Counted from the first letter of the stretch, positions 1 to 7,303 are shown. The stretch is 16,057 nucleotides of DNA from J095 sp964407935 (GCA_964407935.1 CAYOXS010000115.1:1-16057), one strand, 5' to 3'. The notes: a model not told the origin generated them from the letters alone. Translations and numbers: made by a program.

Positions 1-1107
1 CAGATCCGGCTCATCGTGGATGACCGGCGCGCCGGGTTTGATGGCCTCATTCTCATCGAACACCGCCGGCAGGACATCGTACGTCACTTTGATCCGTTTG
101 ATGGCCTCGGCGGCGATTTCGGGTGTTTCGGCGGCCACGGCGGCCACGCGGTCGCCGACGTGGCGCACCTTGTTGTCAAAGCTCACCTGATCGTAGGGTT
201 TGGGGTTGGGGTAGCTTTGCCCGCCGGAGGCGTAGCGCACCCGGGCAATATTTTTGTAGTGAATAACGGCATGCACGCCGGGGATGGCTCGCGCCTCGCT
301 GTCGTCAATATCGAGGATGCGGGCGTGAGCGTGGGGGCTGGTGAGCAGCTTGCCGTGCAGCAGCCCGCGAAACTCAACGTCATCGACAAAGGCGGGGTTG
401 CCTTTGGCCAGCTTGAGCGCATCGACTTTGGTTTCTGATTTGCCGACGACTTTCATATCCGGCGCTTCCGGGGCGACCACAAATTTGGGCAGCACAATCC
501 TTTTGGTGCTGATTTCGCTGCCGCCGCCGGCCATGTCCGGGGTCAGGTCATCGCCCAGTTGCTCGGCATCATCGGCGGGGCCGCCAAAGTCGTGGCCGGG
601 CAGAATGATAGGCGTGAGCACATTGGGTTCAACTTTGGTCGGGTCTTCGCCGCGCAGCACGGCGGCGGCTTCCAGCACCGCCTGCACCGGCTTCACGTAG
701 CCGGTTTCGCGGTCCAAAATGCCAGAGAGCGCGTCGCGAACTTCGGCCTCGGTAGGGTTGGGGTTTTGCTCCAGCAGGGCTTTGGTGGCCAGAATCATGG
801 CCGGGGTGGAGTAACCGGACTGAATGGCTCCCACGCGAATGAACGCTTCCTGAATGGGGTGCAGTTGGAGGCCGTTAGACAGGCCCTCCACGGTTTCGAT
901 GGCGTGGCCATCGGCCTGCGCCGCCAGCATCACATCAGTGCTGACCAGCTTGCCGTTAACCAGCACGGCCGCCGCGCCGGTTTCGCCGCTGTCGCTGCCA
1001 AAGCGCACGCTAACGTAGCCTTCGCGCCGGAGAACGCGCATCAGCGTGTCACCCGGTTCGCAGAAAAATGTTTTGTTGATGCCGTTGATGGTGACGTTAA
1101 TTTCCAT
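1..1107 (-). CDS. xdhD: XdhD/YgfN-like molybdenum hydroxylase, degenerate 2Fe-2S domain fused to Mo subunit (partial, 3' end off window)
   Basis: The first 369 residues are visible; the frame is open to the window edge. Residues 1-150 align with the two-cluster [2Fe-2S] domain of xanthine dehydrogenases (GYVSVRFG, VLVNGKLV, QEAFIRVGAIQ, ALSGILDRETGYVKP). About 55 linker residues follow, and from about 205 the molybdopterin subunit begins (VGKSETKVDALKLAKG, LLTSPHAHARI, VRHVGDRVAAVAAE). The family hydroxylates purines and related heterocycles at a Mo centre in the cytoplasm. All eight cluster cysteines are substituted with spacing kept (S38, T43, A46, D58; S97, S100; D132, E134), so neither cluster can form in the usual way. 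The Mo-subunit wording resembles E. coli XdhD of the selenium-linked purine cluster; from memory that protein also has a degenerate N-terminus. The ATG follows a strong GGGAGGT site 8 nt upstream. The YgfM-like FAD subunit lies directly upstream. The Mo active site is outside the window. Confidence 0.88.
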   Translation of the reverse strand, partial: MEINVTINGINKTFFCEPGDTLMRVLRREGYVSVRFGSDSGETGAAAVLVNGKLVSTDVMLAAQADGHAIETVEGLSNGLQLHPIQEAFIRVGAIQSGYSTPAMILATKALLEQNPNPTEAEVRDALSGILDRETGYVKPVQAVLEAAAVLRGEDPTKVEPNVLTPIILPGHDFGGPADDAEQLGDDLTPDMAGGGSEISTKRIVLPKFVVAPEAPDMKVVGKSETKVDALKLAKGNPAFVDDVEFRGLLHGKLLTSPHAHARILDIDDSEARAIPGVHAVIHYKNIARVRYASGGQSYPNPKPYDQVSFDNKVRHVGDRVAAVAAETPEIAAEAIKRIKVTYDVLPAVFDENEAIKPGAPVIHDEPDL

Positions 1108-1130
1108 TTAAAATTACCTCCCTCAAAAAT

Positions 1131-1158
1131 AGGATTCAGGATTCAGGATTTAGGGGTT
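1131..1158. repeat. Heptamer tandem repeat (AGGATTC-like), about 4 units
   Basis: Four consecutive 7-nt units read AGGATTC, AGGATTC, AGGATTT, AGGGGTT. They lie in the gap between the YgfM-like and XdhD-like genes, just upstream of the XdhD ribosome binding site. A similar AGG-phased block occurs at 2024-2051. Confidence 0.8.
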
Positions 1159-1199
1159 AGAGCAGGAGATTCCTGACTCGGCTCTTAAAAATTGTGATA

Positions 1200-1227
1200 G
1201 GAGTCCAAAACTACAGTTTTGGACTCC
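1200..1227. terminator. Hairpin downstream of ygfM (possible terminator or mRNA-stability element)
   Basis: Arms 1200-1212 and 1215-1227 (GGAGTCCAAAACT against its reverse complement) form a nearly loopless 12-13 bp stem. It begins 30 nt past the ygfM stop. A T-run follows the stem directly only on the plus strand (ATTTTT). On the transcribed minus strand the T-rich run comes about 8 nt later, so a classical terminator is uncertain. The gene order suggests ygfM and xdhD are co-expressed, which would favour attenuation or mRNA processing over full termination. Confidence 0.45.
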
Positions 1228-1256
1228 ATTTTTCATTCTTCATCCTTTTCTGCAAC

Positions 1257-2000
1257 TCACCCAACTGCGGCGAGCACTCGCTGGCTGAGGGTAACCGCCA
1301 TCTGGCGGCGATACTCGGTGGAGCCACGGAAATCGCCGGGCGGGTTGAGCCGGGCTTTGAGTTGGTCGGGGGTGGGGTCGGTCAAAATAGGCGCGGTGGC
1401 CACGCCGCACAACGCCAGCCGGAGTTGGCCCTGACCGTCGCGGCGGGCCACGGCGGCGACAATCGGCTTGTCGGCGGGGGTGCGGGCCACCCGTTCGCTG
1501 GCGGATGCGCCGTCGGTTGCCAGCGAGACGGCGGTGATGAGGCCGTCGGCCAGCGCCGCGGGTACGTTAGCCAACACCTCGGCCAGCGACAGGGTGCGGC
1601 TGCCGGCAGCGGACTGAATTTCAACCTCCGCTTCAAACACCAGCAGGGCGGCCAGCAGCTCGCTTTCCGGGTCGGCCTGGGCAATTACCCCGCCAATGGT
1701 GCCCTGGTGGCGAAAGGTGTTTGGCCCTTCGCGATGAGCCAGTTCGCGCACCAGCGCCGGCGCATCCGGATTTTCAACAATTGTTTGCAGCCGGACCATC
1801 GCTCCCAGCGCGAGCCGTTCGCCGGCCACCTCCACGCTGTCCAGGCCAACGGCCTGGAGGTCAACCACATCGTCATCCGCTTCCGCCATCTGTGGGACGA
1901 GGGCAGTTCCCCCGGCCAGAATCCTGGTACCGGGGCGGGCCAGCAGTTGCAGCGCTTCGTCAACCGTGGCCGGCCGGTGATAGGCTTTGAGTTTTGCCAT
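1257..2000 (-). CDS. ygfM: YgfM-like FAD-binding subunit of molybdenum hydroxylase
   Basis: This 247-residue protein belongs to the FAD-binding domain of xanthine/CO dehydrogenase medium subunits, which pass electrons from the Mo/Fe-S part to FAD and an acceptor in the cytosol. The FAD loop AGGTALVP lies at 29-36 and the second flavin motif TIGGVIAQADPESE at 101-114. The usual Asn after the Gly pair is Val. It is shorter than typical XdhB/CoxM proteins (about 290 residues). Its length and C-terminal wording (DFRGSTEYRR) instead resemble E. coli YgfM of the ygeW-xdhD locus. An AAGGAG site lies 8 nt before the ATG. The gene sits directly upstream of the XdhD-like gene, its expected partner. Because that partner has lost its Fe-S ligands, how electrons would reach this FAD is unclear. 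Confidence 0.87.
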   Translation of the reverse strand: MAKLKAYHRPATVDEALQLLARPGTRILAGGTALVPQMAEADDDVVDLQAVGLDSVEVAGERLALGAMVRLQTIVENPDAPALVRELAHREGPNTFRHQGTIGGVIAQADPESELLAALLVFEAEVEIQSAAGSRTLSLAEVLANVPAALADGLITAVSLATDGASASERVARTPADKPIVAAVARRDGQGQLRLALCGVATAPILTDPTPDQLKARLNPPGDFRGSTEYRRQMAVTLSQRVLAAVG

Positions 2001-2023
2001 AGTTTTTTCTCCTTTGAAAAGTT

Positions 2024-2051
2024 AGGAATTAGGGGTCAGGAGTTAGGAAGC
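2024..2051. repeat. Heptamer tandem repeat (AGGAATT/AGGGGTC/AGGAGTT), about 4 units
   Basis: Degenerate 7-nt units beginning AGG lie immediately upstream of the ygfM ribosome binding site and mirror the block at 1131-1158 in both sequence and position. Confidence 0.7.
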
Positions 2052-2083
2052 TCCGACCCGGTTTGAAAAATAAGTCAGTTACA

Positions 2084-2173
2084 TGTCATTCTGAGGCCGG
2101 AGGCCGAAGAATCTCTGCGAAGGTCGCTTAAAAAATATTATGTCACAGATTCTTCGCTTCGCTCAGAATGACA
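2084..2173. repeat. Palindromic REP/MITE-like element
   Basis: The left arm 2084-2114 starts TGTCATTCTGAG and ends GAAGAATCT. The right arm 2147-2173 is AGATTCTTCGC... ending CTCAGAATGACA. The outer 12 bp and inner 9 bp of the arms are perfect reverse complements; only the middle of the left arm differs (GCCGGAGGCC). The centre is AT-rich. It has no coding capacity. A related right-end sequence occurs at 2852-2884. This style of intergenic repeat is common in environmental bacterial genomes. Confidence 0.7.
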
Positions 2174-2250
2174 TAAGCATCATTTGCTTGTTAATCCCTG
2201 CCCAAAAGTATGATTGTGGCTCTCCAGTTTTGGGCTCCGTTTTTAGCTTT

Positions 2251-2575
2251 TCAGCCGAGCAGCATCGCTGCCGCCTCATCGACCGAGGCATTTTGATGCA
2301 GTAGCGCGGCCACGGCGGCGGTCATCGCCGCCGGGTCATCGGCCTGGAAAATGTTTCGGCCAATGGCCACACCCATCGCCCCGGCTTGCAGCGCGGCGCT
2401 GACGGTTTCGAGCATGACGCGCTCGCTGCCTTTTTTGGCCCCGCCCAGCACCACCGCCGGCACGTAGCAGTTCTGCGTAACCTGCTCAAAACCGGCGGCG
2501 TATGGGATTTTAACCCAGTCCGCGCCCAGTTCCGCGGCGACGCGGGCGGCAATGGCGATACTTTCCGCGGTGCGA
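2251..2575 (-). CDS. DhnA/LsrF-type class I aldolase, C-terminal part (5' part lost in assembly gap)
   Basis: The last 107-108 codons are readable. The wording fits the DeoC/LacD/DhnA-type (beta/alpha)8 class I aldolases: GADWVKIPY carries the likely Schiff-base Lys, VPAVVLGGAKKG fits beta strand 7 and AGAMGVAIGRNIFQ the phosphate-binding end of the barrel. These enzymes cleave or form ketose phosphates or thioesters (fructose-1,6-bisphosphate aldolase, LsrF thiolase, ADH synthase); the substrate cannot be told here. Family members are about 260-290 residues, so about 160 are missing upstream of the 100 N. The sequence beyond the gap (2676 onward) does not look coding. The YgfM/XdhD pair follows after about 250 nt of repeat-rich DNA, so co-transcription is uncertain. 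Confidence 0.82.
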
Positions 2576-2675
2576 NNNNNNNNNNNNNNNNNNNNNNNNN
2601 NNNNNNNNNNNNNNNNNNNNNNNNNNNNNNNNNNNNNNNNNNNNNNNNNNNNNNNNNNNNNNNNNNNNNNNNNNN
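2576..2675. other. Assembly gap (100 N)
   Basis: Exactly 100 undetermined bases, the usual placeholder for a gap of unknown length. It truncates the aldolase gene. The readable flank at 2676-2923 holds no recognisable coding sequence, only repeat-derived DNA. Confidence 0.98.
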
Positions 2676-2825
2676 AAAATTCGGTTAAGTCTGCGGGTGG
2701 TAGACACGGGTGTCACTCCAATTCAATTTGGATGTATTTACGAGTTACTCAATTCGTTGCATGTCACCCCGCCAACATCGTGCGGGACAGGCTCTGAGCC
2801 GAAGGCGAGCTGTGCCCTTTAGGGT

Positions 2826-2884
2826 AAGAGTCTCCAATTCGATCCAAATCAGAGACTCTTCGCTCGTTCCTCGCTCAGAATGAC
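2826..2884. repeat. Hairpin plus REP-like right end
   Basis: A 9-bp perfect inverted repeat (AAGAGTCTC at 2826-2834 with 2852-2860) is followed by TTCGCTCGTTCCTCGCTCAGAATGAC-type sequence. Its last 12 nt, GCTCAGAATGAC (2873-2884), match the right end of the element at 2084-2173. It lies downstream of the hydroxyacid dehydrogenase stop and could act as a transcript end or processing site. Confidence 0.55.
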
Positions 2885-2923
2885 CTCAATTGCGTAACGC
2901 CTCACTCTTCATTTTTCGTTTTT

Positions 2924-3928
2924 TTACGCAATCCGGCCAAACATTTGCGGCGTGATCTGATACAGGGGCGGTTCGCCGGAAAAAAAGCGGCGCAGTTCTT
3001 CTACGGCCATTTCGCCCATGTGGCTGCAATCTTCAATGCAGCCGGCCAGGTGAGGGACGACAACAACATTGTCCAGGCGACGCAACGGGCTGTCGACGGC
3101 GGGCGGTTCGGGGTCAGTCACGTCGAGAAAGGCAAAGAAGCGGCCCCGGCTCAATTCGGTGATGAGCGCGGCCTCATCAATGAGTGTACCCCGAGCCGTG
3201 TTAATCAGCAAAGCCTCATCCTTCATCAGCGCCAGCCGGTCGGCGTTGAGCATGTGGCGGGTGGCCGGTGTGTCCGGCGCGTGCAGCGAGACAATATCGG
3301 CCCGGCGCAGCAGGTCAGCCAGCTCAACTTTTTCTACGCCCAGCGCGGCGGCCTGTTCGGCGTTAACAAACGGGTCAACTAACAAAATATGCACGGCAAA
3401 CGGCTGCAGCAGCCGGATGAGATGCCGCCCCACATGGCTGGCGCCGATGATGCCCACAGTTTTGTAGCGCAGCTCGCGCGACGGCCAGTAGTTGCTTTCG
3501 CGCCAGCCGCCGGCGCGGACAAGCTGCCCCAGCGGCCAGATGCGTTTCATACCGACCAACATAAAACCGAGTGCGGTAATGGCCACATCTTCGGCCAGAG
3601 CCGGCGCGGCGGTGGTAACGTGGATGCCGCGATCCCACAGGGCATCGCTGACAAAACGTTTGACGCTGCTGCCCATGTGAGCCATCGCTTTGAGATTGGG
3701 CGCAGCGGCCAACACTTCGGCATCGAGCTGGTCAACACCCCAACTGGTCAGGCAGGCATCGGCCTGCGGCAAAATTTGCAGCAACTCGGCGTGGGTGGCC
3801 GGCTCGCCGCCGGGGTGGTCGATGACGTTGGCAAAGGCGCGCAGGTTGTCCCAGGCGGTCTGGTTGAACATGCGGGCGTAATGGTTGCGGCCAATCAAAA
3901 TGGCCACGGTTGGTTTTACAGCAGTCAT
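2924..3928 (-). CDS. D-isomer-specific 2-hydroxyacid dehydrogenase (NAD-binding)
   Basis: This 334-residue enzyme belongs to the D-2-hydroxyacid dehydrogenase family (glyoxylate/hydroxypyruvate reductase, phosphoglycerate dehydrogenase relatives), which interconvert 2-oxoacids and 2-hydroxyacids with NAD(P)H. The catalytic trio is present: Arg246 in NTARG, Glu274 in DPEP, His293 in PHLAG. The dinucleotide loop at 162-167 reads GASHVG where GxGxxG is usual, so the middle Gly is Ser164; some family members carry such variants. The acidic residue at the end of beta 2 (Asp185 in LLVDPF) favours NAD. The ATG has an AAAGGA site about 7-8 nt upstream, just after the large hairpin at 3948-3990. It follows the YgeY gene, so an oxoacid from that pathway is a possible substrate, but this is inference. 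Confidence 0.88.
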   Translation of the reverse strand: MTAVKPTVAILIGRNHYARMFNQTAWDNLRAFANVIDHPGGEPATHAELLQILPQADACLTSWGVDQLDAEVLAAAPNLKAMAHMGSSVKRFVSDALWDRGIHVTTAAPALAEDVAITALGFMLVGMKRIWPLGQLVRAGGWRESNYWPSRELRYKTVGIIGASHVGRHLIRLLQPFAVHILLVDPFVNAEQAAALGVEKVELADLLRRADIVSLHAPDTPATRHMLNADRLALMKDEALLINTARGTLIDEAALITELSRGRFFAFLDVTDPEPPAVDSPLRRLDNVVVVPHLAGCIEDCSHMGEMAVEELRRFFSGEPPLYQITPQMFGRIA

Positions 3929-3947
3929 ATTTAATCCTTTTCAGAGG

Positions 3948-3990
3948 GCTATTTGTGACCGGCACTTTTCAAGTGCCGGTCACAAATAGC
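3948..3990. repeat. Perfect 20-bp inverted repeat (long hairpin) between ygeY and the hydroxyacid dehydrogenase gene
   Basis: Arms 3948-3967 and 3971-3990 are exact reverse complements around a 3-nt loop (core GTGACCGGCACTT). The predicted stem is very stable. On the transcribed minus strand no U-run follows, and the ribosome binding site of the next gene begins about 8 nt later. It looks more like a palindromic repeat, mRNA-stability element or translational control stem than a classical terminator. Confidence 0.85.
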
Positions 3991-4001
3991 AAGATACCCT
4001 T

Positions 4002-5234
4002 TTAAGACTCACCGTGAATCAAGCTGTAGGCCAGCGGGAACAGGGCGTAGAACATGGCCCCTTTGAGCAACTTGGCCAGATCAACCTGATCTTCGGACGT
4101 GTGTACGTATTTTTCTTCCATTGGCCCAAAGCCGAGTGTGGGGATGCCGGCGGCTCCGGCCGAGTAGGTGCCGTTGGTGCTAAACTTCCACACATCCACC
4201 CGCGGCACCTCGCCCCACAGGGCGGCGCAGGTGAGTTTGCCGGCGGCCATCAATGGATGGTCCTCCGGCAGCAGCCAGCCGGGGAAAAAGGCCGGCCCGC
4301 TCAAATCCAGGCCGGTCCACGACGTAACCGGCTGCACCGGTAGCGACACTTCCGCGCCCAGCCCGGCTACGGCGGCGGAGATTTGCCCCACCACCGATTC
4401 CGGCGTTTCACCGGGGGTGAGGCGGCGGTCGATAGTGGCCTCGCACCAGCCGGGCACGCTGTTGGGCGTGTGCGGTGAGGCGATCATGGTGACCACCTGC
4501 GTGCCGCGCCCCAACATCGGGTCGGCGGGCAGGTTGGCGGTCATGGCTTCCAGCGCATCGAGCACCGGGCGCATTTTGAGGATGGCGTTATCGCCCAGCT
4601 CCGGGGTGCTGGCGTGGGCGGCTTTGCCGCGCATGCGCACCTTCACCTCGCAGCGGCCGCGATGGCCGCGCCGCAGGGTCAGATCGGTGGCCTCGGCCAG
4701 CAGCACGGCGTCGGGCCGGGGGAAGCCATCGCGTTCAATGAGGTGGCGCATGGCAAAGCCTTCGGCGTCTTCTTCCAGCGTGGCCCCTTTCACGGTGATG
4801 GTGCAATTGGCGGTGAGGTTGAGCGCGGCGGCCAGTCGCGCCCCGTACACAATCGAGGCCACGCCGCCTTTGCAATCAGACGCGCCCAGGCCGTACAGTT
4901 TGCCGTTGGCGATGGTCGGTTGCAGCGGCGGGTGAGGCCAGTCGGCTTCGTCGGCGATTTCGTTCTCGTCCAGATGGGCGTCGTACAGCAGGCTGAAACG
5001 GCCACTGCCAACGCTGCCCAGCGCGTTGCCGGCGCTATCGGTGCGGACATCGGCAAAACCGCAGGCGCGCATTTCGGCCAGCGTGCGCTCTACCGCCGGC
5101 CCTTCCTGGCCGGTGTAGGTTTTCAGGCGGATCAAATCGGCCAGAAAATCGATCTGGGCCTGTTTGATGGTTTCGGCGGCCTGGCGCACCCGTGCGGCCG
5201 CCTCGGCCAATTGAGGCGTGATGGTTGCTGTCAT
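4002..5234 (-). CDS. ygeY: YgeY family (selenium metabolism-linked) M20 metallohydrolase
   Basis: This 410-residue M20/DapE-ArgE-type amidohydrolase has the di-metal motifs in order: His87-x-Asp89 (DAHLD), Asp120 (GASDCKGG), the catalytic Glu pair 154-155 (LEEDAEG), Glu181 (LLAEATD), the dimerisation His207 (GKAAHAST) and a C-terminal HTSEDQ. M20 enzymes hydrolyse amide or ureido bonds in the cytoplasm. The sequence and its place 2 nt after ygeW match the ygeW-ygeX-ygeY locus of E. coli and purine-fermenting bacteria, where this protein is tied to breakdown of ureido amino acid intermediates from urate. The tight spacing implies translational coupling with ygeW. A DapE or ArgE role is the alternative but fits the neighbourhood less well. 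Confidence 0.9.
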   Translation of the reverse strand: MTATITPQLAEAAARVRQAAETIKQAQIDFLADLIRLKTYTGQEGPAVERTLAEMRACGFADVRTDSAGNALGSVGSGRFSLLYDAHLDENEIADEADWPHPPLQPTIANGKLYGLGASDCKGGVASIVYGARLAAALNLTANCTITVKGATLEEDAEGFAMRHLIERDGFPRPDAVLLAEATDLTLRRGHRGRCEVKVRMRGKAAHASTPELGDNAILKMRPVLDALEAMTANLPADPMLGRGTQVVTMIASPHTPNSVPGWCEATIDRRLTPGETPESVVGQISAAVAGLGAEVSLPVQPVTSWTGLDLSGPAFFPGWLLPEDHPLMAAGKLTCAALWGEVPRVDVWKFSTNGTYSAGAAGIPTLGFGPMEEKYVHTSEDQVDLAKLLKGAMFYALFPLAYSLIHGES

Positions 5235-5236
5235 AC

Positions 5237-6229
5237 TTACCCGCGACCGCTCATCGTCAGCGCCATGAGCGCCTTTTGGACGTGCAGCCGGTTTTCGGCC
5301 TGCTTGTAAATAACAGACTGCGGGCCGTCAATGACTTCGTCATCCACCTCATGGCCGCGGTCAACCGGCATGCAGTGCATGTAAACAGCGTGCTTTTTGG
5401 CCAGGTTCATCTTTTCCTGCGTCACGCGCCAGTCGGCGTGTTTGGCGGCCATCGCTTCCACTTCGGCCTCTTCTTCCGTGACCATAATTGGCCCCCACGA
5501 TTTGGGGTAGAGGAAGTCAGCGTCGGTGAAGGCTTCTTCCATATTGTGGGTTTCGGTCAGCGTCACGCCGGCGATTTCGGCGTTTTTGCGGGCGGCGTCC
5601 ATCACGTGCGGCATCAGGTGGTAGCCTTCCGGGTAGGCCAGGGTCACGTCCATGCCAAAGCGAGGCATCAGCCACACCAGCGACTGCGGCACGCTGAGCG
5701 GGCGCACGTATTTGGGCGCGTACGTCCACGAAATGACAAATTTGCGGCCGCGCAGGTCGCGGCCAAAGAGTTCCATCAGGGTCATCAAATCGGCCATGGC
5801 CTGGCAGGGGTGGTCAACATCATCCTGCATGCTGATGATGGGCGCGTCGGCGTGCTGGGCCATTTCGTACAGGTAATTCTGGCCGATGTTGGTGCGGCAG
5901 TCGCGGATGGCGATGCCGTGGCCGTAGCTGCTGAGCACAATGCCGGTATCTTTGGCGTTTTCACCGTGGCCAATCTGGGTGGCTTTGGGAGTAAGGAATA
6001 CGCCGTGGCCGCCAAGCTGGGTAATGCCGGTTTCAAACGAGTTGCGGGTGCGGGTGCTTTCTTCAAAAAAGAGCATGTAGAGCGTTTTGGCCCGCAGAAT
6101 CTGGTCGTGCGGAATTCCCGCGGCAAAATCGCCCTTCAGCCGAAAAGCCAAATCCAGCATGGTGTTGAGGTCTTCAACGGTCCAGTCCTGAGTGGTGATA
6201 AAGTCTTTTTGGAATAATTTTGTGTTCAT
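5237..6229 (-). CDS. ygeW: Knotted carbamoyltransferase YgeW
   Basis: This 330-residue member of the aspartate/ornithine carbamoyltransferase family has the carbamoyl-phosphate loop STRTR at 58-62 (ESTRTRNSFETG), HPCQ at 140-143, and the second-substrate loop HCMP at 285-288 followed by DRGHEV. It is too divergent from ArgF and PyrB for ornithine or aspartate. The motif wording and the downstream YgeY identify the YgeW family, which has a trefoil-knot fold and is associated with selenium-linked purine catabolism. In that role it would run phosphorolysis of a ureido compound to give carbamoyl phosphate, which a carbamate kinase turns into ATP; no kinase is in this window. An AAAGGAC site lies about 9 nt before the ATG. 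It is separated from the upstream LLM gene by a 7-nt-phased inverted repeat. Confidence 0.92.
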   Translation of the reverse strand: MNTKLFQKDFITTQDWTVEDLNTMLDLAFRLKGDFAAGIPHDQILRAKTLYMLFFEESTRTRNSFETGITQLGGHGVFLTPKATQIGHGENAKDTGIVLSSYGHGIAIRDCRTNIGQNYLYEMAQHADAPIISMQDDVDHPCQAMADLMTLMELFGRDLRGRKFVISWTYAPKYVRPLSVPQSLVWLMPRFGMDVTLAYPEGYHLMPHVMDAARKNAEIAGVTLTETHNMEEAFTDADFLYPKSWGPIMVTEEEAEVEAMAAKHADWRVTQEKMNLAKKHAVYMHCMPVDRGHEVDDEVIDGPQSVIYKQAENRLHVQKALMALTMSGRG

Positions 6230-6255
6230 ACTTTTTTGTCCTTTGTGTCTGTGTT

Positions 6256-6315
6256 ATTTGTCAATGCTCATTGGCCACTTGTTTTTACAAATGACCAATG
6301 ACGATTGGCAAATGA
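6256..6315. repeat. Heptamer-phased inverted repeat between the LLM gene and ygeW
   Basis: Units of 7 nt (CAAATGA, CCAATGA, CGATTGG, CAAATGA at 6288-6315) face their complement (ATTTGTC, AATGCTC, ATTGGCC at 6256-6276). Arms 6268-6281 and 6288-6301 pair at 12 of 14 positions around a 6-nt T-rich loop. The repeat ends exactly at the LLM stop codon. Confidence 0.7.
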
Positions 6316-7248
6316 TTACCCCCGAAATTCCGGCAGCACCTCGCGGATAAACAGGTCGATGCCGTCAAGCGCCGGCTCGTCCGCAAAACCGAGGATGAAC
6401 AGATCAACGCCAAGGGCGGTGAACCGGCGCAGCCCGGCGATGACCTCCGCCGGTGTGCCAACGATGGGCACATCGCCGGGCCAGATGGGATACGCCTGCA
6501 TCGCGGCTTCGGCGGCGGCGCGGGTGGGTGCAATGCTGACCACGCCCATCCACGTTTTGCGGATCGAGTTGGGGTCGCGCCCAACTTCGGCGCAGTGGCG
6601 GCGCAGAACCTCAATTTTGTGGGCGTACTTCTCCGGCGACACCCCCACCAAATTCCACCAGTCGGCGTGCCGGGCCACCACCCGCAGCATCAACTGCTCG
6701 CCCGCGCCGCCAATCATCACCGGCGGCGGCGGAGTCGGTTTGGGCTGGCAAATGGCGTTGTCAATGCGATAATATTCTCCCGCAAACGAGGCGGCCGGTT
6801 GGGCCGGGTCCCACATCGCTTTGCAAATCTGGACCACCTCGGCCAGTTGGGCAATGCGGCTGGCGGCGTCCGGAAACTCGTAATTGTAGGCGTGGTACTC
6901 CTGCACGCGCCAGCCCGCGCCGATACCCAACACGGTGCGTCCGCCGTTCAACTGTTGCAGTGTAGCCGCCATTTTGGCCAGCAGCGCCGGGTTGCGATAG
7001 TTGACTCCCAGCACTACCGTCCCCCAAAACAACGCCGGGACCAGCGCCGAAAGGTAGCTGATGGTTGTCAGCGCTTCGGGTACGTCGCGGTCGCCATCCA
7101 TAAAATGGTCAGGTATCCAGGCCGAATGGAACCGGTTGCCCAGCATATTGAGCACGCGGCGCAGGTGGGGCATGTAGTTGTTGGGGCCGCCGGGCGGCAT
7201 TCGCCGTTTGCCGGTGGGGATTTCCCAGCCAAAATCAATTTGAGACAC
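6316..7248 (-). CDS. LLM class flavin-dependent (F420-type) oxidoreductase
   Basis: This 310-residue luciferase-like TIM-barrel protein uses FMN or coenzyme F420 to oxidise small organic substrates. Visible family blocks are SAWIPDHFM at 42-50, YRNPALLAKMAATLQQLNGGR at 84-104, LGIGAGW at 107-113 and MIGGAGE in the middle, plus an ending typical of F420-dependent LLM subfamilies. The start is GTG: an in-frame stop lies two codons upstream and the residues from SQIDFGW onward read as family sequence. An AAAGGA site lies about 11 nt upstream. A (TTGATAA)n repeat directly precedes it. The substrate is unknown. Its place between the SDR and ygeW makes a heterocycle-oxidising role conceivable but not shown. 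Cofactor choice (F420 or FMN) cannot be settled from sequence by eye. Confidence 0.85.
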   Translation of the reverse strand: MSQIDFGWEIPTGKRRMPPGGPNNYMPHLRRVLNMLGNRFHSAWIPDHFMDGDRDVPEALTTISYLSALVPALFWGTVVLGVNYRNPALLAKMAATLQQLNGGRTVLGIGAGWRVQEYHAYNYEFPDAASRIAQLAEVVQICKAMWDPAQPAASFAGEYYRIDNAICQPKPTPPPPVMIGGAGEQLMLRVVARHADWWNLVGVSPEKYAHKIEVLRRHCAEVGRDPNSIRKTWMGVVSIAPTRAAAEAAMQAYPIWPGDVPIVGTPAEVIAGLRRFTALGVDLFILGFADEPALDGIDLFIREVLPEFRG

Positions 7249-7263
7249 GAATTACGGCATCCT

Positions 7264-7301
7264 TTGATAATTGATAATTGATAATTGATAATTGATAATT
7301 G
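7264..7301. repeat. Tandem heptamer (TTGATAA) x 5.4
   Basis: Five exact copies of TTGATAA (7264-7298) plus TTG. It fills the gap between the SDR stop (7304) and the LLM ribosome binding site. AT-rich within GC-rich DNA. Confidence 0.97.
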
Positions 7302-7303
7302 CT

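Noticed and set aside
2510..2797. Open frames crossing the N run
   Set aside because: They consist largely of undetermined residues and do not continue the aldolase frame; no support as genes.
5237..6229. Ornithine or aspartate carbamoyltransferase (argF/pyrB)
   Set aside because: The carbamoyl-phosphate motifs are shared, but the second-substrate loop HCMPVDRGHEV and the ygeY neighbour fit YgeW; no arginine or pyrimidine genes are near.
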